Shown here: piece after piece, positions 54,914 to 64,000 of the stretch
Position numbering within the stretch: the stretch's first letter is position 1
Layout: every line of letters starts with the position of its first letter
From: Rhizobiales bacterium GAS188
GTDB taxonomy: Bacteria > Pseudomonadota > Alphaproteobacteria > Rhizobiales > Beijerinckiaceae
Direction of reading: 5' to 3'
NCBI GenBank assembly: GCA_900104855.1
Contig: FNSS01000001.1
Location: 2,356,001-2,420,000, forward strand
DNA length: 64,000 nt
The notes under the pieces: generated by a model
Database searches by the model: none
Seen by the model: only the letters and a program-made list of their open reading frames with translations
Told to the model about the DNA's origin: nothing
Made by a program: the position numbers and the translations under genes

Positions 54914-56752
54914 ATGAACTTCGACGCTGTCCATAACGCGCGCTCGAATCTGCAAGCGCGCGTCACCGCAGCAGGCCGCGCGATCTCGCGCGCGCCCGTC
55001 AGCCTGCGCCGTGCGCCCGAGCATCTGCGCGCTCTGGTACGGACCAGCGAGGTCTGGCTTACAGCGCTTGCAGCCGTCGCCGGCACGCTGGCGGGGGTGC
55101 TCGTCTGCGGCATGTCCTACATCGTCACGGTGTTGCACCGCCTGATCTTCCACGCCAATTCGCATACGGGCGTCAGCGGCGCCACCAACGTCCCCCCGCT
55201 CGCGACCATGATCGCTCCGGCAGTCGGCGGCGCGGTGCTCGGCGCGGTGCTGTATGCCTATTCACGCTGGCGCGGACGCATCCCGGTCGACCCGATCGAG
55301 GCCAACGCCCTGCATGGCGGGCGCCTCTCCCTGACCGACAGCTTCATCGTCGCCATCCAGAACGTGATCTCGAACGGTTTCGGCGCCTCGGTCGGACTGG
55401 AAGCCGGCTATACCCAGATCGGCTCCGGCATCGCCTCGCGGCTCGGCCAGTTCTTCGGGCTGCGCCGCAACGATCTGCGCACGCTGGTCGGTTGCGGCGC
55501 GGCGGGCGCGATCGCCGCGGCCTTCGACGCTCCGCTCGCCGCCTCCGCCTACGCGTTCGAGTTGATCATCGGCCTCTACACCATCGCCACCCTGGCGCCG
55601 GTCGCGGTCGCGGCCTTCATGGGCACGCTCGTCGCCCATGTGCTGTGGCAGCCGGCCTTCGTGGTGGCGATCGCGGTGCCGACCGTCGACCTCAGCCATT
55701 ATCCGCTGATGCTGCTGCTCGGCGTCATCTGCGCCGGCGCCGGCATCTTGATCATGCGGCTCGTGACCCTGGTCGAGATCTCGCTGCGCCAGGCCTGGAT
55801 CCCGGCCTGGCTGCGCCCGACCATCGGCGGCCTGTTCCTCGGGCTCCTGGGACAGATCACCATCCAGGTGCTGTCGGCCGGCCACGGGGCGCTCCAGCTC
55901 GCCATCCGCACGGACCAGACCTTGTCCTTCCTGGCGCTCGTCGTCGTCTTGAAGTCGCTCGCCTCGGCCGTCTCGATCGGGGCGGGGTTTCGCGGCGGCC
56001 TGTTCTTCGCCTCCTTGTTCCTCGGCATTATCCTGGGCAAGCTCTATGGCGGCCTCCTGGTGCTGGGCGGCATCACGGCGCCCGAAGCCATCCCGCTCTT
56101 CGCCGTGGCGGCGATGAGCGGGCTCGCGGCCGCGATCATCGGCGCGCCGTTGACCATGATCGTGCTGGCTCTCGAAGTGACCGGCGATTTCGGCATGGCC
56201 GGAGTGGTGATGCTGTGCGTGCTCGCCGCGTCGCTGACGGCGCGCGAGACCTTCGGCTATTCCTTCGCCACCTGGCGCTTCCATCTGCGCGGCGAATCGA
56301 TCCGCAGCGCCCATGATGTCGGCTGGATCCGCTCGCTCACGGTCGACAGCCTGATGCGCCGCGACTTACCGATCGTGCGCAACAACATGAATTTCGAGGC
56401 CTTCCGCGAGAAATTCCCGCTCGGATCGGCGAAGACGGTGATCGCAGCCGACGAGGCCGGCCGCTATGCGGGCCTCGTCGAGGTCGCGACCGTGCATTCC
56501 CATGAGCTCGACATGCTGGGCTCGGCCGGGCTGATCGAGGACCTCGCCTATCAGCGCGACGACATGCTGCTGCCCTCGATGAACGCCAAGGACGCGGCCC
56601 GCCAATTCGACCGGCTGGAGACCGATTCGATCGCCGTCGTCGACACGCGCGATACGCGCCGCACCGTCGGCCTCCTGACGGAAGCCCATCTGCTGCGCCG
56701 CTACAGCGCCGAGCTCGACCGCCATCGCCGCGAGGCCTTGGGCGAGTTCTGA
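54914..56752 (+). CDS. ClC-family chloride channel protein
   Basis: This 612-residue membrane protein has about ten helices and a CBS-like C-terminal region (about 450-600). The voltage-gated chloride channel fold is seen in the sequence IGLAAAFDAPLAASAYAFELIIGLY-like region and the final filter helix. However, the filter motif usually written GxEGP is GLEAGYTQ (residues 161-168), and the usual GxFAP is GLFFAS (362-367). The glutamate is kept but the glycine-proline is not. Ion selectivity and whether it is a channel or antiporter are open. Confidence 0.85.
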   Translation: MNFDAVHNARSNLQARVTAAGRAISRAPVSLRRAPEHLRALVRTSEVWLTALAAVAGTLAGVLVCGMSYIVTVLHRLIFHANSHTGVSGATNVPPLATMIAPAVGGAVLGAVLYAYSRWRGRIPVDPIEANALHGGRLSLTDSFIVAIQNVISNGFGASVGLEAGYTQIGSGIASRLGQFFGLRRNDLRTLVGCGAAGAIAAAFDAPLAASAYAFELIIGLYTIATLAPVAVAAFMGTLVAHVLWQPAFVVAIAVPTVDLSHYPLMLLLGVICAGAGILIMRLVTLVEISLRQAWIPAWLRPTIGGLFLGLLGQITIQVLSAGHGALQLAIRTDQTLSFLALVVVLKSLASAVSIGAGFRGGLFFASLFLGIILGKLYGGLLVLGGITAPEAIPLFAVAAMSGLAAAIIGAPLTMIVLALEVTGDFGMAGVVMLCVLAASLTARETFGYSFATWRFHLRGESIRSAHDVGWIRSLTVDSLMRRDLPIVRNNMNFEAFREKFPLGSAKTVIAADEAGRYAGLVEVATVHSHELDMLGSAGLIEDLAYQRDDMLLPSMNAKDAARQFDRLETDSIAVVDTRDTRRTVGLLTEAHLLRRYSAELDRHRREALGEF

Positions 56753-56932
56753 GGGGCGCGTTGCGCGGCAGTTGCCCGCCATTTCCGCGATTGCACCCGC
56801 GCCGGATCTTTGCCTATTGTCTGCTTGGCGCGGCGCTGCTAGGGCGCATCCAAGCCTGAAAACAACAAGCGTGAAAACAAAAAGATAGATGGCCGTGCCG
56901 TTGCAATCCAGAACGATCGCACTCTAGCGCTC

Positions 56933-57853
56933 ATGTCGACGGCCCTCCTCGCGGTGCAGACGCTGAACGGGCTGCAGCTCGGCGTGTTGCTCTTCCTGAT
57001 CGCCGCCGGGCTGACGCTGGTGTTCGGGGTTATGGATTTCATCAACCTGGCGCATGGCGTGCAATATATGCTCGGCGCCTATTTCGCCGTCACCTTCTAC
57101 GGCGTGACCGGCAACTTCCTTCTCGCGCTGGTGCTGGCGCTCATCGCTGCCATGGCGTTCGGCCTTCTTCTCGAAATCGTGATCTTCAGGCATCTCTACG
57201 GGCGCGACCATCTCGATCAGGTGCTCGCCACCTTCGGCATCATCCTCTTCCTCGAAGAGGGGGTGAGAATGATCTGGGGGTCGACCTCGCTGAGCCTGCC
57301 GATGCCGGAGACGCTGTCGGGAGCGATCCGGCTGATGCCGGGGCTGCTCTACCCGGTCTACCGCCTTGCCATCATCGCGGCCGGGATCGGCGTCGCCATC
57401 CTGCTCTACGGGCTCGTCAACCACACCCGGGTCGGCATGCTGGTGCGCGCCGGCGCCTCGAACGCCCCGATGGTCTCGGCGCTCGGCGTCGATATCGGGC
57501 GCCTGTTCATGATCATCTTCGGCTTCGGCGCCATGCTGGCCGGGTTCGCGGGCGCCATGGTGGCGCCGATCCTCGCCGTCGAGCCAAATATGGGCGATAA
57601 TCTCCTGATCCTCGCCTTCGTGGTCATCGTCATCGGCGGCATCGGCTCGGTGCGCGGCGCCTTCATCGCGGCCCTGCTGGTCGGGCTCGTCGATACGCTC
57701 GGCCGCTCCTTCGCCAGCGATATCCTGCGCACCATGCTCTCGTCCTCGGCCGCCAACCAGGCGGGGCCGGCGCTGGCCTCGATGCTGACCTATGTGCTGA
57801 TGGCGGCGGTGCTGTTCTTCAGGCCGGCCGGCCTGTTCCCGGTGAGGCGCTGA
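56933..57853 (+). CDS. livH: Branched-chain amino acid ABC transporter permease (LivH)
   Basis: This 306-residue membrane permease has the LivH start LQTLNGLQLGVLLFLIAAGLTLVFGVMDFINLAHG and the ATPase-contact stretch MLVRAGASNAPMVSALGVDIGRL. It ends in the typical LFFRPAGLFPV. It is followed by livM after 4 bp. It lies 180 bp downstream of the ClC gene; this gap must hold the promoter of the liv cluster but shows no clear consensus. No binding-protein gene is present. Confidence 0.93.
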   Translation: MSTALLAVQTLNGLQLGVLLFLIAAGLTLVFGVMDFINLAHGVQYMLGAYFAVTFYGVTGNFLLALVLALIAAMAFGLLLEIVIFRHLYGRDHLDQVLATFGIILFLEEGVRMIWGSTSLSLPMPETLSGAIRLMPGLLYPVYRLAIIAAGIGVAILLYGLVNHTRVGMLVRAGASNAPMVSALGVDIGRLFMIIFGFGAMLAGFAGAMVAPILAVEPNMGDNLLILAFVVIVIGGIGSVRGAFIAALLVGLVDTLGRSFASDILRTMLSSSAANQAGPALASMLTYVLMAAVLFFRPAGLFPVRR

Positions 57854-57857
57854 GTCC

Positions 57858-58841
57858 ATGCAGGAGGCCACGGTCTCGACTCCCGCCGAACGGCTTCTGC
57901 CGCCGCATCTGGCGCGGCTTGCCGTGCCGGTGCTCGTCTTCGCCCTCCTGGCGCTCGCTCCGCTCGCCGGCCTCGCTGGCTCGGAGCGCTACATGCTCGC
58001 TCTGGTCACACGCTGCATGATCTTCGCCATTGCGGCGATCGGGCTCGATCTCGCGCTCGGCTGCGGCGGCCTCGTCAGCTTCGGCCATGCCGCCTTCATC
58101 GGCATCGGCGCCTATGCGGCCGGCATCCTGACCGCAAGCGGCATCGAGGATGCGGCCCTGGTGCTCGGCGTGGCCCTCGCCGCGAGCGGTCTGTTCGCCC
58201 TGGTGACCGGAGCGATCTCGCTGAAGACGCGCGGCGTGCATTTCATCATGATCACGCTGGCCTTCGGCCAGATGGCCTATTTCGTGGCGAACTCGCTCAA
58301 AGCCTATGGCGGTGATGACGGGCTGACGCTCGCCAACCGCGTCACGCTCTTCGGCCAGGATACGTTCGGCGGCACCTACATCTTCTACTATGCGGTGCTG
58401 GCGCTGCTGCTCGTCGTCTATCTCTTGGCCCGCGCCGTCATCCGCTCGCGCTTCGGGCGGGTGCTGCGCGGCGCCAAGGACAACGAGATCCGCATGGCGG
58501 CGATCGGCTTCAATCCCTACCCGTTCCGCCTTGCAGCCTATGTGCTGTCGGGGATGATGGCGGGGCTTGCCGGGTTCCTGCTCGCCGAGCAGTCCGAATT
58601 CGTCAGTCCCGCCTTCATGACCTGGCAGCGATCGGGCGACCTCATCATCATGGTCATGCTCGGCGGCGTCGCCTCGCTCGACGGCGCCATTCTCGGCGCC
58701 CTCATGGTGGTGCTCACCGAGGAGCTGCTGGCGGGCTTCACCGAGCATTGGCGGGTGATATTCGGCCCCTTCCTGGTGCTCGTCGCACTGTTCGCGCGCG
58801 GCGGCCTGCTGGGCCTCATGACGGGGCGCCGCCATGGATGA
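57858..58841 (+). CDS. livM: Branched-chain amino acid ABC transporter permease (LivM)
   Basis: This 327-residue permease shows the LivM motifs AIAAIGLDLALGCGGLVSFGHAAFIGIGAY and VIRSRFGRVLRGAKDNEIRMAAIGFNPYPFRLAAYVLSG, the latter being the ATPase-contact loop. It is preceded by livH and overlaps livG by 8 bp. Confidence 0.93.
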   Translation: MQEATVSTPAERLLPPHLARLAVPVLVFALLALAPLAGLAGSERYMLALVTRCMIFAIAAIGLDLALGCGGLVSFGHAAFIGIGAYAAGILTASGIEDAALVLGVALAASGLFALVTGAISLKTRGVHFIMITLAFGQMAYFVANSLKAYGGDDGLTLANRVTLFGQDTFGGTYIFYYAVLALLLVVYLLARAVIRSRFGRVLRGAKDNEIRMAAIGFNPYPFRLAAYVLSGMMAGLAGFLLAEQSEFVSPAFMTWQRSGDLIIMVMLGGVASLDGAILGALMVVLTEELLAGFTEHWRVIFGPFLVLVALFARGGLLGLMTGRRHG

Positions 58842-59582
58842 GGCGCTGCTCAGCCTCGACGGGCTCGCCAAGAGCTTCGGGGCGCTGCGCGTCACCGATG
58901 CCGTGACGCTCGACATCAGGCGCGGCGAGCTGCATGCGGTGATCGGGCCGAACGGGGCCGGCAAGACCAGCCTGATCCACCAGCTCTCGGGTGCTCTCGT
59001 TCCCGATGCCGGACGCATCCTGTTCGACGGCGAGGATGTGACCCATCTGCCCATGCATGCGAGGGCGCGCCGCGGCCTCGCCCGCACCTTCCAGATCACC
59101 TCCGTGCTGCCGCGCTTCACGGCGCTGGAGAACGCAGCGCTCGCGGTCCAGTCGCGGCAGGGTTCGAGCTTCAGCTTCTTCGGCGACGCGGCCTCGGAGC
59201 AAGCGCTCAACCACGAAGCCATGGAGGCGCTCTCGGTGGTCGGGCTCGCCGGTCGTGCCGGCGCCCTGGCGGGCGAGCTCTCGCATGGCGAGCAGCGCGG
59301 GCTCGAGCTCGCCGTGGCGCTGGCCTTGAAGCCCAAGCTCATCCTGCTCGACGAGCCGATGGCCGGGGCCGGCGTGTCGGACAGCGCCCGCCTCGTCGAG
59401 ATCCTGCTCGAGCTGAAGCAGCGCTACACGATCCTGCTCGTGGAGCACGACATGCAGGCGGTGTTCGCTCTCGCCGATCGCATCAGCGTGCTCGTCAATG
59501 GCCGCCTGATCGCGACCGGCGAGCCCGATGCGGTGCGCTGCGATGCGCAAGTGCGGGCCGCCTATCTCGGCGAGACCGCCTG

Positions 59583-59583
<1 letters not shown>
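58834..59583 (+). CDS. livG: Branched-chain amino acid ABC transporter ATPase (LivG)
   Basis: This 249-residue ATPase has Walker A GPNGAGKTS, the LivG-type RTFQITSVLPRFTALENAALAVQ, the signature LSHGEQRGLELAVAL and Walker B LILLDEPMAGAG. It overlaps livM by 8 bp and livF by 1 bp (TGATG). Confidence 0.94.
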
Positions 59584-60278
<695 letters not shown>

Positions 60279-60281
<3 letters not shown>

Positions 60282-60322
60282 CGCATTGTCGCCAGTGGTC
60301 GGGGCTTAGCTCGCATGCGTCA
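60279..60322. terminator. Inverted repeat joining two convergent stop codons
   Basis: TGACGCAT at 60279-60286 and ATGCGTCA at 60315-60322 form an 8-bp inverted repeat with a 28-base loop. The first TGA is the livF stop, and the last TCA, read on the minus strand, is the stop of the DUF2865-like gene. It could act as a bidirectional terminator, though there is no clear U-tract. Confidence 0.45.
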
Positions 60323-61135
60323 ACGCGCGGCTTGCGCCACGGGCCCGGAGGCCGGCAGAACAGTACGCAAGGCTTGCGACTTGCGCTGGCCGGATTTGGG
60401 CTCGGCAAGCGAAGCTGGCGTGGCCTGGATCCTGGTCTCGAAGGCCTGCAAGGCTTGCGACCTCTGCGTGAGCCCAAGCGCTTCGTCGATCTGCCGGCGT
60501 TCCAGCTTGGTCAAGAGGCTGCTGCTGCGAAAGTCGACGAAATCGTCCTGCGTGTACGGCATATGCTTGGCACCGCGAAATACCTGGGCACCAGCCTTCA
60601 GCATCACCGTATCGCCGGCGCGCAGTGTCAGATCGTTGAGGATCGCCTCGGTCGGCGAGGCGTAGTGCGTCTCCCCGCAACCGGGGCAGGGGTTAGGCGC
60701 CTCGCTCTCGGCGGGTGCCCGCGCCCGCGCGGCCCGATGCCGGGCCGGCGCCAGCCGGGCGCGCATCACATGAACCCTGAATTGAGGCCGCAGGACTGGC
60801 AGCTGCGCCTGGGGAGCCGGTCGCTGGGCGGCGGCGCTCATTGCGGCGCTCTGGCGGACGACATCATAGACACCGACATCGTCGGCGGCCTGCAGAAGCT
60901 GGGGCGCGACCGCGGCGCCGACGCTGCCACCCAGGCACAGACCAAGCGCCAGGCAAGTCAAGGGATACAATAGATGGTCGGAGGCGATGCGCGACGACCA
61001 GAAGCCTCGAAGTCTATGGAAAAGGCCGCAGCCGCTCGACCAGAACCAAGATGACAATTCGATGAAATTCGGTTTAGAACTGCGCCACGAGATGCCGTTC
61101 ACGCAAAGAGTGCCCCCTCTCTTGCCGAAACTCAT
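60320..61135 (-). CDS. DUF2865-like exported or membrane protein
   Basis: This 271-residue protein starts at ATG 61135, with AGGAGT 7 bp upstream; an extension to 61156 is possible. One hydrophobic segment lies at about residues 55-78. The C-terminal half has CPGCGETHYASPTEAIL, with a CxxC pair at 150-153, and LTLRAGDTVMLKAGAQVFRG, which resembles the tail of DUF2865 proteins. The middle is Arg/Ala/Pro-rich and low in complexity. The function is unknown. It is convergent with livF. Confidence 0.6.
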   Translation of the reverse strand: MSFGKRGGTLCVNGISWRSSKPNFIELSSWFWSSGCGLFHRLRGFWSSRIASDHLLYPLTCLALGLCLGGSVGAAVAPQLLQAADDVGVYDVVRQSAAMSAAAQRPAPQAQLPVLRPQFRVHVMRARLAPARHRAARARAPAESEAPNPCPGCGETHYASPTEAILNDLTLRAGDTVMLKAGAQVFRGAKHMPYTQDDFVDFRSSSLLTKLERRQIDEALGLTQRSQALQAFETRIQATPASLAEPKSGQRKSQALRTVLPASGPVAQAAR

Positions 61136-61290
61136 CGAATACTCCTGAAGCCGCACCCGAAGGTTAACGATACCTTATCCGCCTCGGCGATCGCCGGTCA
61201 ACGCGATTGCGCCGGCATGGCTAACGGCACCGCCTTCTCCCCGGCCGGGCCGGAACGTGCTATCGAGTAGCACCATGAAAGCATCGATTT

Positions 61291-62007
61291 ATGACAACAG
61301 GCGATAGCCCCCCGCCGCGCGGCCTCGCGGTGCGCGTGCGCAAGAGCTCGAAGAACACGCATTCGTCGCGCCAATGGCTGACGCGGCAGCTCAACGATCC
61401 TTATGTGGCGCTGGCCAAGCGCGAAGGGCAGCGCTCGCGCGCCGTCTACAAGCTCAAGGAGATCGATGAGCGCCACAAGCTGTTCCGGCGCGGCGCCAAG
61501 GTCGTCGATCTCGGCGCAGCGCCGGGCGGCTGGTCGCAATATGCGGCCGAGCGCGTGGGAGCTGTCACCGGCCAGGGGCGTGTCGTCGCGCTCGACCTTC
61601 TCGACATCGAGCCGCTCGCGGGCGTGGTGTTCGCCAAGCTCGATTTCCTGGCGCCCGAAGCGCCGGAATGGATCGTCGAAGCGCTGGGCGGCAAGGCCGA
61701 TGTGGTGCTCTCCGACATGGCGGCGAACACGACCGGTCACCGCAGGACGGACCATCTGCGCATCATGGGGCTCGCCGAAGAGGCAGCCACCTTCGCCCGC
61801 GACATCCTGGCGCCGGACGGGGCCTTCGTGGCGAAGGTGCTGCAGGGCGGCACGGAGGCAAGCCTGCTCGCCTCGCTCAAGCGCGACTTCGCCCGCGTCA
61901 AGCATATCAAGCCCGCCGCCAGCCGGGCGGATTCGGCCGAGCTCTATCTCCTGGCAATGGGGTTTCGGGGGCAGGCCGTCGACGCAGAAGAGGATGCAGG
62001 CGAATAG
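61291..62007 (+). CDS. rlmE: 23S rRNA (uridine-2'-O)-methyltransferase RlmE
   Basis: This 238-residue FtsJ-type enzyme methylates U2552 of 23S rRNA during late 50S assembly. The K-D-K-E catalytic tetrad is visible: Lys in SRAVYKLKEIDE, Asp in VLSDMAANTTGH, Lys in AFVAKVLQGG and Glu in SAELYLLAMG. The SAM site is VVDLGAAPGGWSQYAAE. The usual upstream neighbour, an exopolyphosphatase, is absent here. Confidence 0.94.
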   Translation: MTTGDSPPPRGLAVRVRKSSKNTHSSRQWLTRQLNDPYVALAKREGQRSRAVYKLKEIDERHKLFRRGAKVVDLGAAPGGWSQYAAERVGAVTGQGRVVALDLLDIEPLAGVVFAKLDFLAPEAPEWIVEALGGKADVVLSDMAANTTGHRRTDHLRIMGLAEEAATFARDILAPDGAFVAKVLQGGTEASLLASLKRDFARVKHIKPAASRADSAELYLLAMGFRGQAVDAEEDAGE

Positions 62008-62076
62008 GCGATTGCCGCAGGCGCAATGCCATGCTGTGCTGGCGCGCCGCAATCGAGCTTCGAGCCAAGGTCAGCC

Positions 62077-62475
62077 ATGTCCCGTCCCCGCCCCTTATCG
62101 CCCAAGGGCCTCGCGACCCCGCTTGCCCGCTACAGCCCGGCGATGCAGGTCGCTGCGGGATCGAACCTCGTCTTCGTCTCCGGCCAGCTCGGCATCGACG
62201 CCGACGGCAAGACCCCGGAGAGCGCGGAGGCGCAAGCAGAACTCTGCTTTGCGGCGATCCGCGCCATCCTGGCGGAGGCCGGCATGGGTTTTCCTGATAT
62301 CGTGCGCCTCAACGCCTTCGTCACCGAGCGCGCCTATTTGGCGGACTATATGCGGGTGCGCGATCGCCATGTCGGGGATCCGCCGCCGGCGTCGACCTTG
62401 ATGATCGTCCAGGGCTTCTCGCAGCCGCATTTCAAGGTCGAGGTCGAATGCGTCGCCGCCAAGGCGGAGGGATGA
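62077..62475 (+). CDS. Rid-family protein (second copy)
   Basis: This 132-residue protein has the Rid fold with NLVFVSGQLGIDADGKT, AQAELCFAAIRAILAEAGM and KVEVECVAAKAE. The motif that usually contains the catalytic arginine reads PAST, so this member also lacks the residue of archetypal RidA. It lies 69 bp after rlmE. The role is probably different from imine deamination. Confidence 0.85.
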   Translation: MSRPRPLSPKGLATPLARYSPAMQVAAGSNLVFVSGQLGIDADGKTPESAEAQAELCFAAIRAILAEAGMGFPDIVRLNAFVTERAYLADYMRVRDRHVGDPPPASTLMIVQGFSQPHFKVEVECVAAKAEG

Positions 62476-62573
62476 ACCTCATGTAGCGTGTTGCGGTGCT
62501 CGCAGCAGCAAGGCACAATGCCATGTACCCTGGCGGCTCCTAGGATGTCGGGCCAGGCTGGAGACGAAAACGA

Positions 62574-64000
62574 ATGAGCGAAGAGTCCCGCACCGCGCGG
62601 CGGCTCGCCGCTATCCTCGCCGCGGATGTGGCGGGATATTCGCGCCTCATGGGCGCCGACGAGGAAGGGACGCTGGCGGCGCTCAAGAGCCATCGCAAGG
62701 AGCTCATCGATCCGCTGATCGCCCAGCACCAGGGCCGGATCGTCAAGACCACGGGCGATGGCCTGCTCATCGAGTTCGCGTCGATCGTTGATGCGGTGCG
62801 CTGCGCAGTGGTGGTGCAGCAGGGAATGAAAGACCGCAACGCCAACCTCGAAGAGAGCCAGCGCATCCGCTTTCGCGTCGGCATCAACGTGGGCGACGTG
62901 ATCGTCGACGACGGCGACATTTTCGGCGACGGCGTCAACGTCGCGGCGCGACTCGAGGCGCTCGCCGAGCCGGGCGAGATCTGCGTCAGCGCCACGGTAC
63001 GCGAGCACGTCGGCGAGAAACTTCCCCTCGGCTTCGCCGACCTGGGCGAGTTCAGCGTCAAGAACATCGCGCGGCCGGTCCACGTTTATCGCATCGAGAC
63101 GCGCCTCGAGCCTACGACCGCCACCCGAGACAAACCGGAGCATGCGATGCTCGCGCTTCCCGACCGACCCTCGATCGCCGTCCTGCCTTTCGCCAACATG
63201 AGCGGCGACGCCGCACAGGACTATTTCGCCGACGGCATGGTCGAGGACATCATTACCGGCCTCGCGCGCATCAAGTGGCTGTTCGTCATCGCGCGCAATT
63301 CGAGCTTCGCCTACAAAGGCAAATCCGTCGACGTGACGCAGGTCGGGCGTGAGCTGGGCGTGCGCTACATCCTCGAGGGGAGCATACGCAAGGCGTCAAG
63401 CCGCGTGCGCGTCACCGGCCAGGTCGTCGAGGCGGAAACCGGCCGGCACGTCTGGGCGGAGCACTACGACCGCACCCTCGACGATGTCTTCGCGCTCCAG
63501 GACGAACTCACGATGAGCGTGGTGGCCGCCATCGAGCCGAGCCTACGCCAGGCGGAGATCGAGCGGGTCAAGCGAAAGCGCCCGGACAATCTCGACGCCT
63601 ACGACCTCGTGCTCCGTGCAATCCCCCACGTCTATCCGGCGATGCCGGACAGTGCCGCCAAGGCGCTGCCGCTGCTCGAGAGCGCTCTCGAGGTGGAGCC
63701 CGACTACGCGTTTGCGCACGGCCTAGCCGCCTGGTGTCACGAAATCCTCTTCGTGCGCGGTGGCGCGCGCGAGGAGAACCGCCTCGGCGCGGCCCGCCAC
63801 GCCCATGCGGCCATCGCCCATGGGCGCGACGACGCCATCGCGCTGTCGCTCGGAGGCTTTGCCATGGGCCTCGTCGCGCATGACCGCGAAGCCGCGCGCC
63901 AGGCCTTCGAGGCGGCGCTGGCGCTCAGCCCGTCATGTGCGCTCGCCTACAGCTTCGGCAGCGTCGTGACGGCCACCGGCGGCGATGCGGACCGCGGCAT
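62574..64000 (+). CDS. Class III adenylate/guanylate cyclase with TolB-like and TPR domains (3' truncated)
   Basis: The gene runs off the window; 475 residues are visible. Residues 10-180 form the class III cyclase catalytic domain, with metal-binding Asp18 in AADVAGYSRLM, Asp62 in TGDGLLIEF and the transition-state pair Asn122 and Arg126 in NVAARLE. Residues about 195-330 form a TolB-like (FlgO-type) region with VLPFANMSGDAAQDYFADGMVEDI and YILEGSIRKASSRVRVTGQ. TPR-like helices start near residue 350. It is a cytosolic sensor type common in Hyphomicrobiales; the signal is unknown. Confidence 0.92.
   Translation, partial: MSEESRTARRLAAILAADVAGYSRLMGADEEGTLAALKSHRKELIDPLIAQHQGRIVKTTGDGLLIEFASIVDAVRCAVVVQQGMKDRNANLEESQRIRFRVGINVGDVIVDDGDIFGDGVNVAARLEALAEPGEICVSATVREHVGEKLPLGFADLGEFSVKNIARPVHVYRIETRLEPTTATRDKPEHAMLALPDRPSIAVLPFANMSGDAAQDYFADGMVEDIITGLARIKWLFVIARNSSFAYKGKSVDVTQVGRELGVRYILEGSIRKASSRVRVTGQVVEAETGRHVWAEHYDRTLDDVFALQDELTMSVVAAIEPSLRQAEIERVKRKRPDNLDAYDLVLRAIPHVYPAMPDSAAKALPLLESALEVEPDYAFAHGLAAWCHEILFVRGGAREENRLGAARHAHAAIAHGRDDAIALSLGGFAMGLVAHDREAARQAFEAALALSPSCALAYSFGSVVTATGGDADRG

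Noticed and set aside
61198-62052. Minus-strand frame antisense to rlmE
   Set aside because: The rlmE catalytic tetrad on the plus strand is complete; the antisense product has shadow composition.

Overview
The window is high-GC DNA with long open antisense frames and gene families typical of an alphaproteobacterium, most likely in the Hyphomicrobiales (Rhizobiales). Support comes from the sulfite reductase cluster with DUF2849 and DUF934, the bacterial transglutaminase-like cysteine proteinase, a DUF2865-like protein, a TolB-like/TPR adenylate cyclase and the abundance of TRAP and ABC importers. The genus cannot be fixed from sequence alone. No rRNA, tRNA, CRISPR array, transposase or prophage was seen; this looks like chromosomal DNA with several families of small palindromic intergenic repeats.

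Layout. 1-2219: the C-terminal membrane part of a Pls/PosA-like NRPS, cut by the window edge. 2228-9336: a fumarase/aspartase-superfamily lyase, a DctPQM TRAP transporter, a zinc-ribbon MBL protein and an M20 amidohydrolase. 9364-10706: a palindromic repeat, an AT-rich leader, a secreted cysteine proteinase and a small secreted protein. 10818-16642: a PLP sulfhydrylase divergent from a sulfite-reduction operon (DUF2849, cysI, DUF934, a small membrane protein, cysG) that ends in a strong hairpin. 16713-18690: an Lrp/AsnC regulator convergent with a glycosyltransferase-like gene. 18790-30014 (all minus): a two-subunit molybdenum hydroxylase, a creatininase-family hydrolase, an M81 (MlrC-like) metallopeptidase and a complete dipeptide-type ABC importer. 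30424-36534 (plus): a second oligopeptide-type importer with a fused double ATPase. 36540-42187: CBS/BON protein, LysE exporter, ligase-associated exonuclease, transaldolase, Gfo/Idh/MocA oxidoreductase. 42198-46503 (minus): rdgB, hemW, ubiE, ubiB. 46819-49169: an FAD oxidoreductase coupled to a divergent PlsX. 49178-49803: a TumE-type toxin-antitoxin pair. 50060-54626: MFS and GNAT genes, a sterol desaturase-family enzyme, a Rid protein and a membrane-anchored DsrE protein. 54914-60281: a ClC-type channel with an atypical filter and livHMGF. 60320-64000: DUF2865-like protein, rlmE, a second Rid protein and a partial adenylate cyclase.

Metabolically the region is dominated by uptake of organic acids, peptides and amino acids (one TRAP, three ABC systems, one MFS) interleaved with hydrolases that could process amides or peptides. 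The sulfite-reduction operon and the PLP sulfhydrylase share a divergent intergenic region and plausibly form one sulfur-assimilation unit.

The most unusual signals are: the Pls-like three-domain membrane module at the left edge; two heptanucleotide-repeat arrays that fold back on themselves (6967-7082 and 36540-36695); two other families of dispersed palindromic elements; a relay of ATGA overlaps produced by a 14-bp duplication (35325-35356); and an apparently leaderless toxin-antitoxin promoter (49803-49850).
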